Source: a virus
IMG/VR virus record: IMGVR_UViG_3300035670_000457
Coordinates: 1 to 42,803 of that record
Reading direction: 5' to 3' (one strand)
Length of the DNA: 42,803 nt
Within the stretch, counting starts at the first letter, position 1. Each line of letters begins with the position of its first letter. Of the stretch, positions 29,169 to 38,876 are shown in pieces. Position numbers and translations under genes: made by a program. The notes under the pieces are model-generated. The model was given only the letters and a program-made list of their open reading frames with translations, searched no databases and had not been told where the DNA came from.

Positions 29169-31097
29169 TTATTTGAATATATTGATTAAGGTTTTCAGTT
29201 TATTAACGATACCAACCGTCGGTTTTTTCCCTATTATACCACATTTTGGGACATTATTCAAACGCTCGACGTTGACTTTGGGTTGGATTTTATAAATATC
29301 TCCCACGATTTTAACTCGAAAGACATTGACTTTTATTTTAAGGGGAACTCCGGGAGAGGGGGATGGACTGACAGAGGGGCTGACTGACTCAGAGGGACTA
29401 GGTGAACCGCTAGGGGAGGCTGAAATTGAAATTGATTGGGAAATACTGGAAGAAGGAGACTCAGAGGGAGAGAGGGAGGGAGAGGCAGAGGGGCTAATAG
29501 AACCGGATATCGAAGGTGAAATTGAAGAACTTATGGAAGTTGAAACCGAACCCGAGGGTGAGATGGAGGGGCTGATTGATGGGCTGAGAGATTGACTGAC
29601 AGAAGGACTGATACTTGTTGAAATAGATGAAGAGATTGAAGGGCTGAGGCTGGGGCTTAAAGACGGAGAAAGTGAAGAAGATATCGATGGGCTGAGGCTA
29701 GGACTAAGACTTGAACTGATACTGGGAGAAATAGAGGGAGAAAGAGAAGCGGAAACAGAGGGGCTAAAGCTGGAAATTTCCCCAAAAGTCACCTTCCAAT
29801 AATCAGTCTTTAGTGTGGTTTGATCTGGTGGAGATGGACTAGGTGAGACCGATGGAGAAACCGAAGGCGACAATGAGGCGCTGGCCGAAGGGGAGACAGA
29901 GGGACTTTCCGATGGACTAGTTGAGGGGCTTTCGCTTATTGAAGTTGACGGGGAAATAGAGGGGGAAATTGAGGGAGAAACAGAGGTGGACGGTGATTCC
30001 GATGGCGATACCGAGGGACTCGCGGAGGGACTAGTTGAAATTGAAGCCGAGCGGGAGACAGATGAGCTAGCTGATGGAGAAACAGAAACGGAAATGGATT
30101 GGCTCGCTGAAGATGAAACTGAGGGTGAAGCCGAAGAAGAAGCACTAGTTGAGGCTGACGGGGAAATGGAGGGTGAAACTGAAGGCGAACCCGAACTTGA
30201 TATGGATGGGCTCGCGGAAGGCGAAGCTGAAATCGAAGTGGATGGACTCACCGAGGAAGAGACAGACTGAGAAATGGAACCCGATGGACTAACTGATGGG
30301 CTTAAGCTAAGACTTAAACTTCCCGAAGGAGAAATACTAGGGCTAATACTGGATGAGGCAGATGGTGATTGGGAAGAACTAACCGAGGGGGACGTACTGG
30401 GGCTGACTGAAGAACTGGCTGATGGGCTAGTACTGGGAGAGATTGAAGAGGAAGCGCCCGCAGCTGCCTTAACTGAAATTCCAGCGTGGACATAAGTATC
30501 AGCAAATGCTCCACTCCAAGTCCATTCCATCGTCTGGGCACCAGCCGTAGCAGCACTTTTATAACTCATCCCGTGACAACCGTGGTCTGAAACTGAATCC
30601 ATTACCTGTGTCTGAGCTGCATTTTCTTCCATTGATTCTGCCCAAAAATCATATTTTTCTATCGCATCAATGACTATTGTTCCATCAGTAGCGGTAGTAA
30701 TATTAAACGTATTTCCAGTAGTAGATGATCCTGTTTCTTCGGCATTAGCGTCCGGTTGGGTAGATTGGTCAGCCCCAGTTAAAGAAACGGCTCCCGCTTC
30801 ACCCCAAAGCTGCAAACCAAAACCAGAAAAATCAACTGTCAGGGTATTAGCGCCAGTAGTGGGAGCAACTAAGTAATAAAAAGCAACCTTATTATATCCG
30901 CTGGCAATTGTCGCTCCAGCAATATTGGTCATGGAAACACCAGAGTATTTAACCGAACTAATACTATAAGCAGTCGTATAATAAGAAACTGCCACCACCA
31001 ATACTCTGTCTGAGCCAGAACAAGTATGACTCCAACTCCATGGATCAACCGCATTTTTTACGCCACTACTACTTACTGCGTCTATTGCTAAAGCCAT
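29169..31097 (-). CDS. Modular tail protein with two Ser-alternating mucin-like blocks
   Basis: A 642-residue protein. Residues 1-211: jelly-roll-like domain (HTCSGSDRVLVVAVSYY, SVKYSGVSM, YYLVAPTTGANTL), paralogous to the N-terminus of the next protein upstream. Residues 212-421: block of alternating Ser (S-X)n. Residues 422-440: a short island (DQTTLKTDYWKVTFGEISS). Residues 441-581: a second block. Then a 61-residue basic beta-type C-terminus with KIKVNVFRVKI. Each block ends SVSPSPS. The repeats probably form extended, possibly glycosylated stalks; the N-terminal domain may bind the virion or cell-surface glycans. No Cys-linked or catalytic motif. Confidence 0.7.
   Translation of the reverse strand: MALAIDAVSSSGVKNAVDPWSWSHTCSGSDRVLVVAVSYYTTAYSISSVKYSGVSMTNIAGATIASGYNKVAFYYLVAPTTGANTLTVDFSGFGLQLWGEAGAVSLTGADQSTQPDANAEETGSSTTGNTFNITTATDGTIVIDAIEKYDFWAESMEENAAQTQVMDSVSDHGCHGMSYKSAATAGAQTMEWTWSGAFADTYVHAGISVKAAAGASSSISPSTSPSASSSVSPSTSPSVSSSQSPSASSSISPSISPSGSLSLSLSPSVSPSGSISQSVSSSVSPSTSISASPSASPSISSSGSPSVSPSISPSASTSASSSASPSVSSSASQSISVSVSPSASSSVSRSASISTSPSASPSVSPSESPSTSVSPSISPSISPSTSISESPSTSPSESPSVSPSASASLSPSVSPSVSPSPSPPDQTTLKTDYWKVTFGEISSFSPSVSASLSPSISPSISSSLSPSLSPSISSSLSPSLSPSLSPSISSSISTSISPSVSQSLSPSISPSISPSGSVSTSISSSISPSISGSISPSASPSLSPSESPSSSISQSISISASPSGSPSPSESVSPSVSPSPSPGVPLKIKVNVFRVKIVGDIYKIQPKVNVERLNNVPKCGIIGKKPTVGIVNKLKTLINIFK
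29354..29774 (-). repeat. Ser-alternating repeat block D (642-aa protein)
   Basis: About 140 residues in which every second residue is Ser (period 6 nt), intervening positions mostly Pro, Ile, Leu, Val, Ala, with occasional Gly or Glu. It begins SSFSPSVSAS and ends SVSPSPSPG. The plus strand shows matching GA-rich runs. Confidence 0.9.
29833..30462 (-). repeat. Ser-alternating repeat block C (642-aa protein)
   Basis: About 210 residues of strict (S-X)n. It begins [17 protein letters not shown] and ends SVSPSPSPP. It has the same composition as block D but is richer in Thr and Ala at the variable position. Confidence 0.9.
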
Positions 31098-31100
31098 ATC

Positions 31101-34100
31101 TTAAATGTCTAATTGATAAACTCGGCAGGAAATGACATTACTCGCGTCTTTGTAATTCGTGAGATCAGCAATCGAAGCGGTGAGGGTAAAGTCAGTGTCA
31201 ATCGGAGAGGAGTTGTCAGAATCGACCGTTTCCCAACTCGAACTTATTCGATTATATATTTGTAAAACAACTGGACTTAAAACCGGAGGCATATTGGTCT
31301 GTCCTTCCCATTCTAAAATACAGTCATTGGATAATCCGGCGAAGTCTTTGAATTGAAAAATAGCGTATTCTGAGGTTGCGGTTTGGTCAACCCGAGTATC
31401 GTCGTTAGAATCAACATCTAAATAATCTTGGGCTGAAAAATCAGTCTCAAGTTCAGTGTCACTGGCGGGCAGGGCAACGTAGTCCCCTCGGGTATATTTT
31501 TCCCAACCAGCACTGGGAGAGGGGGAGACAGAGGGAGAGATTGATTCAGATGGGACTGCTCCACTTTCAGATGGAGATATTGATGGAGAGGCGGATGGAC
31601 TGACAGAGGAAGAGAGACTGGGTGAAACCGAAGTAGAAACGGACGGAGAAGCACTCGGGCTGGTAGAAGGTGACACTGAAACCGAAGCAGATGGTGAAAT
31701 GGATGGTGATAGCGATGGAGAAGCTGATGGACTGACTGAAGGAGATGTGGAAACCGACACCGAACCAGACGGGGAGATTGACGGAGACAACGAAGGTGAA
31801 ACCGAAGGGCTGGCCGATGGACTGCCAGAGGAACTCGCCGATGGTGAAGCTGATGGAGAGGCACTGGGGCTTCTGGAAGATGATGCCCCGCCTTCCTGAA
31901 GGTAAAACTTGTCAAGGTGCATGTAATGACCGGCGCTTCCGTTCGAGGTATGGATTACCCGCAGTTTTATATTCCCACTGGAAATATAATCAGCGGAATC
32001 CAGTAAAAAGAATTCGTATGTTGTTTCACTGGCGCGTGAAGGAAAGTCTTGGGTTTCCGAAGTAACGTTGTCCCACTGGGAAAGGGTGTAGTTCCATTGC
32101 TGGAGTTTAACATTATGGGCAGGATTGCCTTCATACCAACCTTCGACATATAAATCAACATTGGAGCTGGGAACATCTTGATACTGGCCAAACTCAAAGT
32201 CCAGGGTAAATCCACCACCCGTAGAGGGGTCGGAATAAACTCCCAAAACTTCATCTAAAACTAACTCAGTGGCGTCGCTTTCTAGGTAAACATCAGCCAA
32301 TGTGCCAGTGGAAATTGTTCCTTTGGTCGCGGTGACGGAGGATGGATTCCACCAGCTGGATTGAGGAGGAGATGGGGATGGGGAAACGGATGGGGACACC
32401 GATGGGCTGGCGGATCGAGAAACAGACGGGGAAACCGAGGGGGATTCCGACGGACTAGCAGACTTTGAAACCGAAGGAGATAAAGATGGACTGATAGATG
32501 GAGATAATGAGGGTGAAACTGAAGATGAAACAGAGGGACTTATTGATTGGGAAACACTACCAGAAGGTGAGATGCTGGGACTGGTTGATGGGCTGATTGA
32601 AGGAGAGGTTGATGGACTGGCAGAACGTGAAGCAGACGTGGAGACTGACGGACTGGCTGAAATGCTAGCAGAGGGTGAAATGGAGGGAGAACGAGAAGAA
32701 GAAGCCGAGGGTGAAAGTGAAGAACTAATACTTCCAGAGGGTGAAATCGAGGGACTGATTGAGGGACTAACCGATGTTGAGACGGATGGAGAGGTACTGG
32801 GAGATGTGGATGGACTAATTGAGGGAGAAACAGAAATAGATCCTGATGGACTCGTAGATGGAGAAGCTGATTCTGATGGACCACTAGGAGCAGCTGACGG
32901 AGAAATTGAAGGAGATTCTGATATAGAAACTGAGGGACTGGTACTAGGAGATTCTGACGGACTTTGAGAAGGAGATTCAGAAACCGAAACTGAACCAGAG
33001 GGGGAAATCGAGGGAGAAGTGGAAGGAGATTCACTGTCACTAGCCGAGGGAGAGGCGGATGGACTCGCAGAAGTTGAAGCTGAGGGAGATGCTGAATCAC
33101 TGGCTGAGGGGGACGCTGAGGGACTAACAGAATCAGAGGCTGAGGGACTTACACTTGTTGAGATAGATGGAGAGATAGATTGTGAGACAGACCCCGAAGG
33201 TGAGATGCTCGGGGATTCAGACGGACTGACTGATATCGAAGCGGAAGGGCTAACAGATGGAGAAGCCGAACGAGAGGCACTTGGAGAAACTGACGGGCTT
33301 TCTGAACGTGAAACTGATGGACTTAATGAGGGTGAGATACTCGGACTCGCAGAAGTTGAAACGGATGGAGATATACTTTGGGACACGCTTCCTGACGGAG
33401 AAATTGAGGGAGATGTTGAGGGACTGATTGACGGTGATGCTGACGCGCTTATCGAGGGTGAGACTGATATTGACGCACTCGGAGACAATGAAGGAGATGC
33501 AGAAACACTCCCTGATGGACTGGTGCTCGGAGAAACAGAGTGGGAAATTGATAACGAGATTGAACCGCTAGGAGAGATGGATGGTGAGATTGAGGGTGAA
33601 AGTGAGGGGCTAGCGGAAACTGACGCCGATTCAGAGGAAGAAGGAGAAGCGGAAGGAGATTCGCTCCGGCTGGCAGAGGGTGAGAGGGAAGGACTTAAAG
33701 AGGGCGAAAGGGAAGGACTAGCGGAAACTGAAGCCGAAGGAGATAAACTAGGTGATTCTGATGGTGATATTGATAAGGAAATTGAACCTGATGGAGAAAT
33801 TGAGGGGGAGACGGATGGACTGATGGAGGGGCTGGCTGAAGTCGAAGCTGACTCAGAAGCGGATGGAGAGGCACTAGGCGAAGCCGACGGGGAACGGGAT
33901 GATGATCCCGTCGTCAAATGAAAATGGTCATATCCTAAAGTAGAATCTCCTGGACTCCAAGCTCCCCAAGTATTAGAGCCTGTTGGGTCGGTAGCTCTTA
34001 CTCTCCAGTAATAAGTTCCAGCGGAAAGAGCAGAACCTGCGGGAACTGTATAAGTTATTTCATTTCCTGAAGGCCAAGGATGAGGGTCGCCTGTACCTGA

Positions 34101-35426
34101 CCAGTTAGCGTGGTCATCGGTGGAGGAGAGGGCGTCAAGGAGAGGAGAAGTGATTGAAACAGTAAAGGATTGACCAATTTTTTCATATGAACCAGTAGAA
34201 TCTTCTCCCCTGATGGCGACACCACCTCCATCTATTAGAGTTTGGGATAGTATTTGGGTTGTGTTTGTATCAAATATTTTAAATGTCAAATCGTTCGTTC
34301 CTGATTCGGCCGACCACGAACCTGTTGAAGAGGTATATCTTCCACCCCCACCATATGCACTCGCACCTGAATAATTACAAACGCAAAAATTTGTATCATC
34401 AACCGCAGTAGATCGCCTTAAAACTAAATAATATTTTGTGTCCGCACTTAGGGTAACTGGTGTTGCAAATGTAAAGCGTATATAGTCACCAGGACTTGCT
34501 GAAACAGACGTTGCCGCTACCGCATTACTTGTTCCAAGAACACTACCACCTATTGAGGTGGAACAAATATCAACATATAAATTGTCAGTGGGAGACGCTA
34601 TTTTATATAAAAGAAAATCAATATATTTTAAATCAAACCCGACTGAGACACTATCAAACGTACTCGCCGTATCCACCTGTACCTCATATTCCACTTCATC
34701 TCCTTCTGAGTCTGTTCCGGTAAAAGTTAAAGCGGGGGTGGTGTCGGTGATTGAAGCATTGTCTGCGGGAGTTCCCAGAGCAACAGTCGGGGCAAATTGT
34801 TCATAAAAAGTCGCTGCGGCGGCATAACAGGTCACTCCTGAATAAGTCCAAGTAATAGTGGCTGAACCGCCTGATTCAGCGGCGGTTCCCACACTGGAGC
34901 ATTGCGAACCCATATCTACTTCCGAACCGGAAATTTCCGTTCCAGTAGAAACTGATAGCGAACCAGGCGTTCCGCCGACTGCCACACCTCCACCGACTGC
35001 ATAAGAACCAGTCCGAGCGGTGATGACCGCCGAAGCCGAACCTGAACCCGTCCCGTCATCGTCAGAATCCTTGATAATGGTGACCGCCGTTGAAGAAACC
35101 AAGTTTACCGCCGTCAACTGGACATCGGTGCAAGTTCCTCCATAAGTAGCGACAATATTAAGAGAACTTCCCGTGGTGGGAAGTGAAAGATACCAGATTG
35201 AAATCAACCCATAACCTGAAGAAGAAATGTATTCTTTGGCTTTTGTGAGGTTTGTCCCGCCATAAGTAACCGAAGCTACCGCCAAATCAGTCGCCGAAGA
35301 ATCATAACCCGTTACGGTTACGACTAAACACTTGGTATTGGAATCACAGGTATGGGCAATAGTCGTCGAGGTATCGTTTGTCCCGTTTCCTGTGTTGGTT
35401 TGTGTTGCTCCGAGTGAAATACTCAT
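31101..35426 (-). CDS. Giant modular tail adhesin with Ser-alternating mucin-like blocks
   Basis: A 1441-residue protein. Order: jelly-roll domain (1-215; [32 protein letters not shown]); Fn3/Ig-like domain split by an anchor-type beta insert (216-500; [17 protein letters not shown], then [20 protein letters not shown]); block A (about 506-1020) of alternating Ser; a carbohydrate-binding-like beta domain (about 1021-1177; [35 protein letters not shown]); block B (1178-1304); and a final beta domain ([15 protein letters not shown] onward) similar in layout to the middle one. It is probably an elongated receptor-binding or decoration fibre. It is the largest and most repeat-rich member of the tail cluster, next to the glycosyltransferase cassette. 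Confidence 0.75.
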   Translation of the reverse strand: MSISLGATQTNTGNGTNDTSTTIAHTCDSNTKCLVVTVTGYDSSATDLAVASVTYGGTNLTKAKEYISSSGYGLISIWYLSLPTTGSSLNIVATYGGTCTDVQLTAVNLVSSTAVTIIKDSDDDGTGSGSASAVITARTGSYAVGGGVAVGGTPGSLSVSTGTEISGSEVDMGSQCSSVGTAAESGGSATITWTYSGVTCYAAAATFYEQFAPTVALGTPADNASITDTTPALTFTGTDSEGDEVEYEVQVDTASTFDSVSVGFDLKYIDFLLYKIASPTDNLYVDICSTSIGGSVLGTSNAVAATSVSASPGDYIRFTFATPVTLSADTKYYLVLRRSTAVDDTNFCVCNYSGASAYGGGGRYTSSTGSWSAESGTNDLTFKIFDTNTTQILSQTLIDGGGVAIRGEDSTGSYEKIGQSFTVSITSPLLDALSSTDDHANWSGTGDPHPWPSGNEITYTVPAGSALSAGTYYWRVRATDPTGSNTWGAWSPGDSTLGYDHFHLTTGSSSRSPSASPSASPSASESASTSASPSISPSVSPSISPSGSISLSISPSESPSLSPSASVSASPSLSPSLSPSLSPSASRSESPSASPSSSESASVSASPSLSPSISPSISPSGSISLSISHSVSPSTSPSGSVSASPSLSPSASISVSPSISASASPSISPSTSPSISPSGSVSQSISPSVSTSASPSISPSLSPSVSRSESPSVSPSASRSASPSVSPSASISVSPSESPSISPSGSVSQSISPSISTSVSPSASDSVSPSASPSASDSASPSASTSASPSASPSASDSESPSTSPSISPSGSVSVSESPSQSPSESPSTSPSVSISESPSISPSAAPSGPSESASPSTSPSGSISVSPSISPSTSPSTSPSVSTSVSPSISPSISPSGSISSSLSPSASSSRSPSISPSASISASPSVSTSASRSASPSTSPSISPSTSPSISPSGSVSQSISPSVSSSVSPSLSPSISPSLSPSVSKSASPSESPSVSPSVSRSASPSVSPSVSPSPSPPQSSWWNPSSVTATKGTISTGTLADVYLESDATELVLDEVLGVYSDPSTGGGFTLDFEFGQYQDVPSSNVDLYVEGWYEGNPAHNVKLQQWNYTLSQWDNVTSETQDFPSRASETTYEFFLLDSADYISSGNIKLRVIHTSNGSAGHYMHLDKFYLQEGGASSSRSPSASPSASPSASSSGSPSASPSVSPSLSPSISPSGSVSVSTSPSVSPSASPSLSPSISPSASVSVSPSTSPSASPSVSTSVSPSLSSSVSPSASPSISPSESGAVPSESISPSVSPSPSAGWEKYTRGDYVALPASDTELETDFSAQDYLDVDSNDDTRVDQTATSEYAIFQFKDFAGLSNDCILEWEGQTNMPPVLSPVVLQIYNRISSSWETVDSDNSSPIDTDFTLTASIADLTNYKDASNVISCRVYQLDI
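31514..31893 (-). repeat. Ser-alternating repeat block B (1441-aa protein)
   Basis: About 126 residues of (S-X)n. It starts [16 protein letters not shown], almost the same as block A, and ends SVSPSPSAG. It includes the Gly-bearing hinge motif [11 protein letters not shown] seen repeatedly in block A. Confidence 0.9.
32366..33912 (-). repeat. Ser-alternating repeat block A (1441-aa protein)
   Basis: About 515 residues of strict alternating Ser, the longest block. It starts [15 protein letters not shown] and ends [10 protein letters not shown] higher-order motif SPSGS(I/V)S recurs about every 25 to 60 residues. At the DNA level it is a degenerate 6-nt periodicity, not an exact tandem copy, so selection rather than recent slippage keeps the pattern. 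Confidence 0.9.
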
Positions 35427-35734
35427 TCTCTTACTGAATAGGTTTTAAAGTAGGTTATACCCTCATCGCTTATAGTGTTGTTTTCTAAATCAATATATTG
35501 AGGAGGCATTTTGAAAACCGCATACTTGGGGATTTTCGCCCAAACATATCCGTTTTCCTGGACGGCGTATTGCCCATCAGAGAGATTCCCGTCAGGCGTG
35601 TCAAAATAAATCCCCTTTGAGACAACCTCTCCCGCTTGAGGATCACGATACTCAGAAAGAACGGTTTTTACTCCGTCCTTGTAGAGATACCATCTTTGTC
35701 CGGCGATATTAACTTTTTGGATAGTGAGTGCCAT
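35423..35734 (-). CDS. Small structural protein upstream of the giant adhesin
   Basis: A 103-residue beta-type protein ([40 protein letters not shown]) with no Cys and no membrane span. Its stop overlaps the giant adhesin start by 4 bases, so they are coupled. It may be a tail adaptor or chaperone for the adhesin. It lies 5 bases after the GT2 gene. Family not recognised. Confidence 0.6.
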   Translation of the reverse strand: MALTIQKVNIAGQRWYLYKDGVKTVLSEYRDPQAGEVVSKGIYFDTPDGNLSDGQYAVQENGYVWAKIPKYAVFKMPPQYIDLENNTISDEGITYFKTYSVRE

Positions 35735-35739
35735 TTAAA

Positions 35740-36765
35740 TTATTTCTCCCCCAATTTCTTCAAATCTTCTTCTTTCCATCCTGGTACTGGCCAAAATCTT
35801 TCCAGTAACCAGGAAACCGGACGGACTTGATATTTCCAATTGTTATTAAAAAATAGTTCCCAAACCCTTCTTTTAGTGCGACTAACGTGCTTTCCTCCCT
35901 GAGGATAAGGGAATCCAAAATCTCCCCCCTGAGTCCTGAAGAGATGAGCATACCAGGTATTATGATTGACTAAACACCTTCCTCCTGATAACCAAGTCTT
36001 ACAAGCCATTTCAATCCCTTCATTTCCCCAACTGCCTAACTCGTCTCGTCCTTCGGCAAACTGGGCATACTTTTCTCTGGTCAGCATCCAGCAACTTCCC
36101 TGAAGACTCATTGTTTCAGTGAACCCAGTCTTAAGCTGTTCTTGATAAGCGGGTCTGTTTTCGAAATCACGGAAGTACTGAAAGTGGGGTTCCGAATCAA
36201 AACAATAAGACTTACTGGCGGGACTCATCCGGCTCTTCCAATTCTTGCGGGCTGACTCGCCATGCTTCGCCTCCCTCTTCCAAGTTATCTTTCTTCTAAA
36301 CACTTTTCCATCGCAATTAGGATTTGGGACTGGTCCTCTTTCTTGGATCATACACTGGGTGGGAGTTGTCCCCTGATACCAGCGGGATCCGCACTTATAA
36401 CACTTCCAGTCAAAGGCCCAGAGATTATGCATGATCGGGACCATTGTCACATCATCTCCCACTGTCTTAAATCCCTCAATCATCTTTCGGTCAAACCCTT
36501 TGTCAAAGGCGCAATGGGCGTCAACTTTCATGATGTACTTACCTTTAGAGAGTTTAAAAGCAAGGGTAGTAGCGGCTCTTTGCCCAATAGCCTCGGGAAC
36601 ATAAATTATGTTTACCCTAGGGTGTTGAGGCACCGGAGGATCTGCCCAGGCTCCATCTAAGACGGCAATTATCTCGGTGTCCATCTCAATGTTCTCTAGG
36701 ATGTTGTCAATCGTTTGCTTGAGAAACATTTCATTCCTACTGGGGATGAGTATTGATAAGTCCAT
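35740..36765 (-). CDS. GT2 glycosyltransferase with GT27-like (mucin-type) motifs
   Basis: A 341-residue GT-A enzyme that should transfer a sugar from a nucleotide-sugar. N-terminal Rossmann half: LSILIPSRNEMFLKQTI, AVLDGAW. The metal motif is DAH (Asp82-His84 in KVDAHCAF), a DxH as in polypeptide GalNAc-transferases rather than the common DxD. The acceptor/catalytic half has SWGNEGIEMACKTWLSGG (from 245) and AHLFR (273-277), spaced as in GT27 enzymes (as I recall them). A zinc-ribbon-like insert (Cys122, 125, 138, 151) sits between. It lies just upstream of the Ser-repeat tail genes in transcription order, so tail protein is a plausible acceptor; cell-surface glycan is the alternative. Confidence 0.75.
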   Translation of the reverse strand: MDLSILIPSRNEMFLKQTIDNILENIEMDTEIIAVLDGAWADPPVPQHPRVNIIYVPEAIGQRAATTLAFKLSKGKYIMKVDAHCAFDKGFDRKMIEGFKTVGDDVTMVPIMHNLWAFDWKCYKCGSRWYQGTTPTQCMIQERGPVPNPNCDGKVFRRKITWKREAKHGESARKNWKSRMSPASKSYCFDSEPHFQYFRDFENRPAYQEQLKTGFTETMSLQGSCWMLTREKYAQFAEGRDELGSWGNEGIEMACKTWLSGGRCLVNHNTWYAHLFRTQGGDFGFPYPQGGKHVSRTKRRVWELFFNNNWKYQVRPVSWLLERFWPVPGWKEEDLKKLGEK

Positions 36766-36768
36766 ATA

Positions 36769-37515
36769 TTAGTTGATTCGATATTTAGGAAACCAATCTT
36801 CATATAACTCACGGAGATTCCAATAAGGGATGTCATCTATCGGAACTTCAGTAAAGTCTTCAGGAACGTGCTTGAAATCTTCCTTATGGGTTTTGGGGTT
36901 AGAGAAACAATGGCGGTGGCGCAAATCTACATTGGGCATCGGACTCTTCCACCTTTCGAAATCTTCGTCTGAGAACCCTCCGTTTCTTTTCTTCTTAGTT
37001 CCCGGTTCATATCCCCACACCCTTCCGAACCTGGGTTCCCTGGACCTTTGTTTGTCCATTCCGGTTTCTTCGATCCAGGCGAGCCTTCTTTTAAAATGGT
37101 CAAGGGCTAGTTTGCGGTCACAGCACATTTGGGAGAGAGAATGGAGCCCGTCATAAGTGATGGCGAAATCTTCCTTCACATACCAGCGGTAATTGTTGAC
37201 GTTATAATAATAAATATCATCTCTGGGAGGAGTAAATTCAAAATGGCTTGGGTGGTAAAGAACATCGTGTTCCAAAAAAAAGACGTAATCTGTATCTAAC
37301 TTCTCGAGAGCCAGCACCTGTTGATAAACCATAGTCGGATAACTCCTAAACCGGTCGGTAACACATATATTTTCTCCAAGATCTATCGGCTGATTAAGCG
37401 AGACTGAGACTATCGGATAAGGACAATTCTTCTTCAGTGTTTCCCGGCAATAATCCAGGATAAACTTTTTTGGCCGTAAATCTGTGTAGAAAATACACCC
37501 CTTTGTTTTCTCCAT
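36769..37515 (-). CDS. Glycosyltransferase-like protein, FTPPR family member 1
   Basis: A 248-residue protein. GT-A-like features: PIVSVSLNQPIDLG, then DYVFFLEHDVLYHPSHFEF, where EHD stands for the metal DxD site, followed by TPPRDDIYYYN. The C-terminal half is basic with a VWGYEPGTKKKR block. It is a paralog of the next gene (shared PIDLG, E.D.LY and FTPPR.D blocks), about 30 residues longer. Substrate unknown. It is tightly packed in the operon, and no Shine-Dalgarno is present. Confidence 0.6.
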   Translation of the reverse strand: MEKTKGCIFYTDLRPKKFILDYCRETLKKNCPYPIVSVSLNQPIDLGENICVTDRFRSYPTMVYQQVLALEKLDTDYVFFLEHDVLYHPSHFEFTPPRDDIYYYNVNNYRWYVKEDFAITYDGLHSLSQMCCDRKLALDHFKRRLAWIEETGMDKQRSREPRFGRVWGYEPGTKKKRNGGFSDEDFERWKSPMPNVDLRHRHCFSNPKTHKEDFKHVPEDFTEVPIDDIPYWNLRELYEDWFPKYRIN

Positions 37516-37519
37516 AATT

Positions 37520-38149
37520 TTATAAATAATTAGATTTAACTTCTTCTATGGTTCCCCAGTAGGGGATCTCTCCCACTGAACCCTGTTTGAACCCGGTCTT
37601 GAACCCGATGCCCTGCCTGGTCTTAAAATAGAGTACCGGGTTTTCTCCGCTCCAGGAATATTCGTCTTTTTCCTTGAAAATGAATTTGAACTCTTCTGGT
37701 TCCCAACTGTCAGGATTTTCTAGGATATTCTCGATGCTCTTGATCCAATGTTCCCGGCCGCACATCTGCGCCCCTTCTACCCAGGCTTTTTTCCAAAATC
37801 GGTTATACCCGTCGAAATAAACATAGAGATTGGTGTAGCGGTAAACCCTGTCATTTCTGGGTGGGGTGAATGTAAAGTACTCAGGGGGATAGAGGATGTC
37901 AGACTCGGCTGAAATACAGAACTCGGTTTTGGCTTCTTTAAGCCCAATTAGGAGTTGCTTGAACGAGTTGGAATAACAGACGGGTTTGGGTCCGATGCAG
38001 ATATTGGTTCCCAGGTCTATCGGTTTTTGGGTAACCGAGATGATGGGAATATCTCCGGCTTGCTTTTTTAAATTATCAATAATCTTCTGTTCAAATTCGG
38101 GCTTCTCTTGGTTGGCGGAGTAGTAAATTATTAATCTATTTCCAGCCAT
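37520..38149 (-). CDS. Glycosyltransferase-like protein, FTPPR family member 2
   Basis: A 209-residue protein paralogous to its neighbour at 36769: IPIISVTQKPIDLGTNICIG, EFCISAESDILYPPEYFTF and TPPRNDRVYRYTN match block for block. The putative metal site is ESD. It is shorter, with an internal region (WKKAWVEGAQMCGREHW) aligning less well. Tandem duplication with divergence suggests two different sugar additions. It overlaps the next upstream gene by 14 bases. Confidence 0.6.
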   Translation of the reverse strand: MAGNRLIIYYSANQEKPEFEQKIIDNLKKQAGDIPIISVTQKPIDLGTNICIGPKPVCYSNSFKQLLIGLKEAKTEFCISAESDILYPPEYFTFTPPRNDRVYRYTNLYVYFDGYNRFWKKAWVEGAQMCGREHWIKSIENILENPDSWEPEEFKFIFKEKDEYSWSGENPVLYFKTRQGIGFKTGFKQGSVGEIPYWGTIEEVKSNYL

Positions 38150-38876
38150 ATTTATTAAAAAATCCTATTAACCTGTCTGATAAGACATTGACCCCTAGAA
38201 CATTCTCTCCCGTCATCACCCGATAGAACAATCCCTTTCGGTTATTGGGATGGAAATGGGGGACTAAAACTGGCTTATCTGTCTTGTTATATATCATTTC
38301 AAAATTTCTGACAGCGTTGACACTTCCCGGGAAGTTGTAAGTAATATTTAAAACTTCATACTGGTCGTTTATGTTTCCGATATTTTGTTTGGTAAGCCTT
38401 CCCAATGCCCACTCTTCTCCGTCCTGATGGGCGTCGCTGTCATTCTTAATCAGTTGGAAAATGTCTCTGGCTTCTTTTTTGAAAAAGAAACTGCCGGTAT
38501 TCCACCGCTCGCAATAACCGTAATCAGTAAGCGCCAGGTCCTTAGTGAGTTCAAAATTGAACGGATAATTCTGGAAGGCTTCCATATCGTGGAACCAATA
38601 GGTATCGTCCCCAATTAGTTTGTTTTCAAACATCCAAAGGATCGTATTGATCTTACTGGCTTGGGGAAAATAGGGACAGAATAATTCATCGGGGGCAACT
38701 AATGAAATTACTTCATCGTAATCATAGGGAAAGTTAGTAATCAGCAAAATATCTTTCCTTTTCCAACCCAGGCTCAAACTGTTATCTATTTGGAGTTTAA
38801 CCAACTTCTTGTTCTCTTCGCTCCATTCGTGGCTGGGATTGATATAAATGAGTAAATTCTTCATTTCTTTCCCCAA
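38136..38876 (-). CDS. Glycosyltransferase-like protein, NFPY family member 1
   Basis: A 246-residue protein. Blocks shared with the genes at 39998 and 40839: an N-terminal LLIYINPSHEWSEENKKLVK, ILLITNFPYDYDEVI, then YWFHDMEAFQNYPF with HDME as a metal-type DxE site, NTGSFFFKKEARDIFQLI and a HFHP near the end. This looks like a GT-A fold family found in phage and cell-envelope gene clusters. Reaction and sugar unknown. The genes overlap by 14 to 16 bases on both sides. Confidence 0.6.
   Translation of the reverse strand: MGKEMKNLLIYINPSHEWSEENKKLVKLQIDNSLSLGWKRKDILLITNFPYDYDEVISLVAPDELFCPYFPQASKINTILWMFENKLIGDDTYWFHDMEAFQNYPFNFELTKDLALTDYGYCERWNTGSFFFKKEARDIFQLIKNDSDAHQDGEEWALGRLTKQNIGNINDQYEVLNITYNFPGSVNAVRNFEMIYNKTDKPVLVPHFHPNNRKGLFYRVMTGENVLGVNVLSDRLIGFFNKYGWK

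Noticed and set aside
29354-33912. CRISPR array or simple DNA tandem repeat
   Set aside because: No constant repeat with unique spacers; the periodicity is at codon level and the frame is intact throughout.
33019-33921. Long plus-strand acidic open frames rich in EGE/DGL opposite the Ser repeats (also 32572-32967, 29986-30270)
   Set aside because: They are the antisense reading of the 6-nt Ser repeat; codon composition alone keeps them open, and they lack starts and context.
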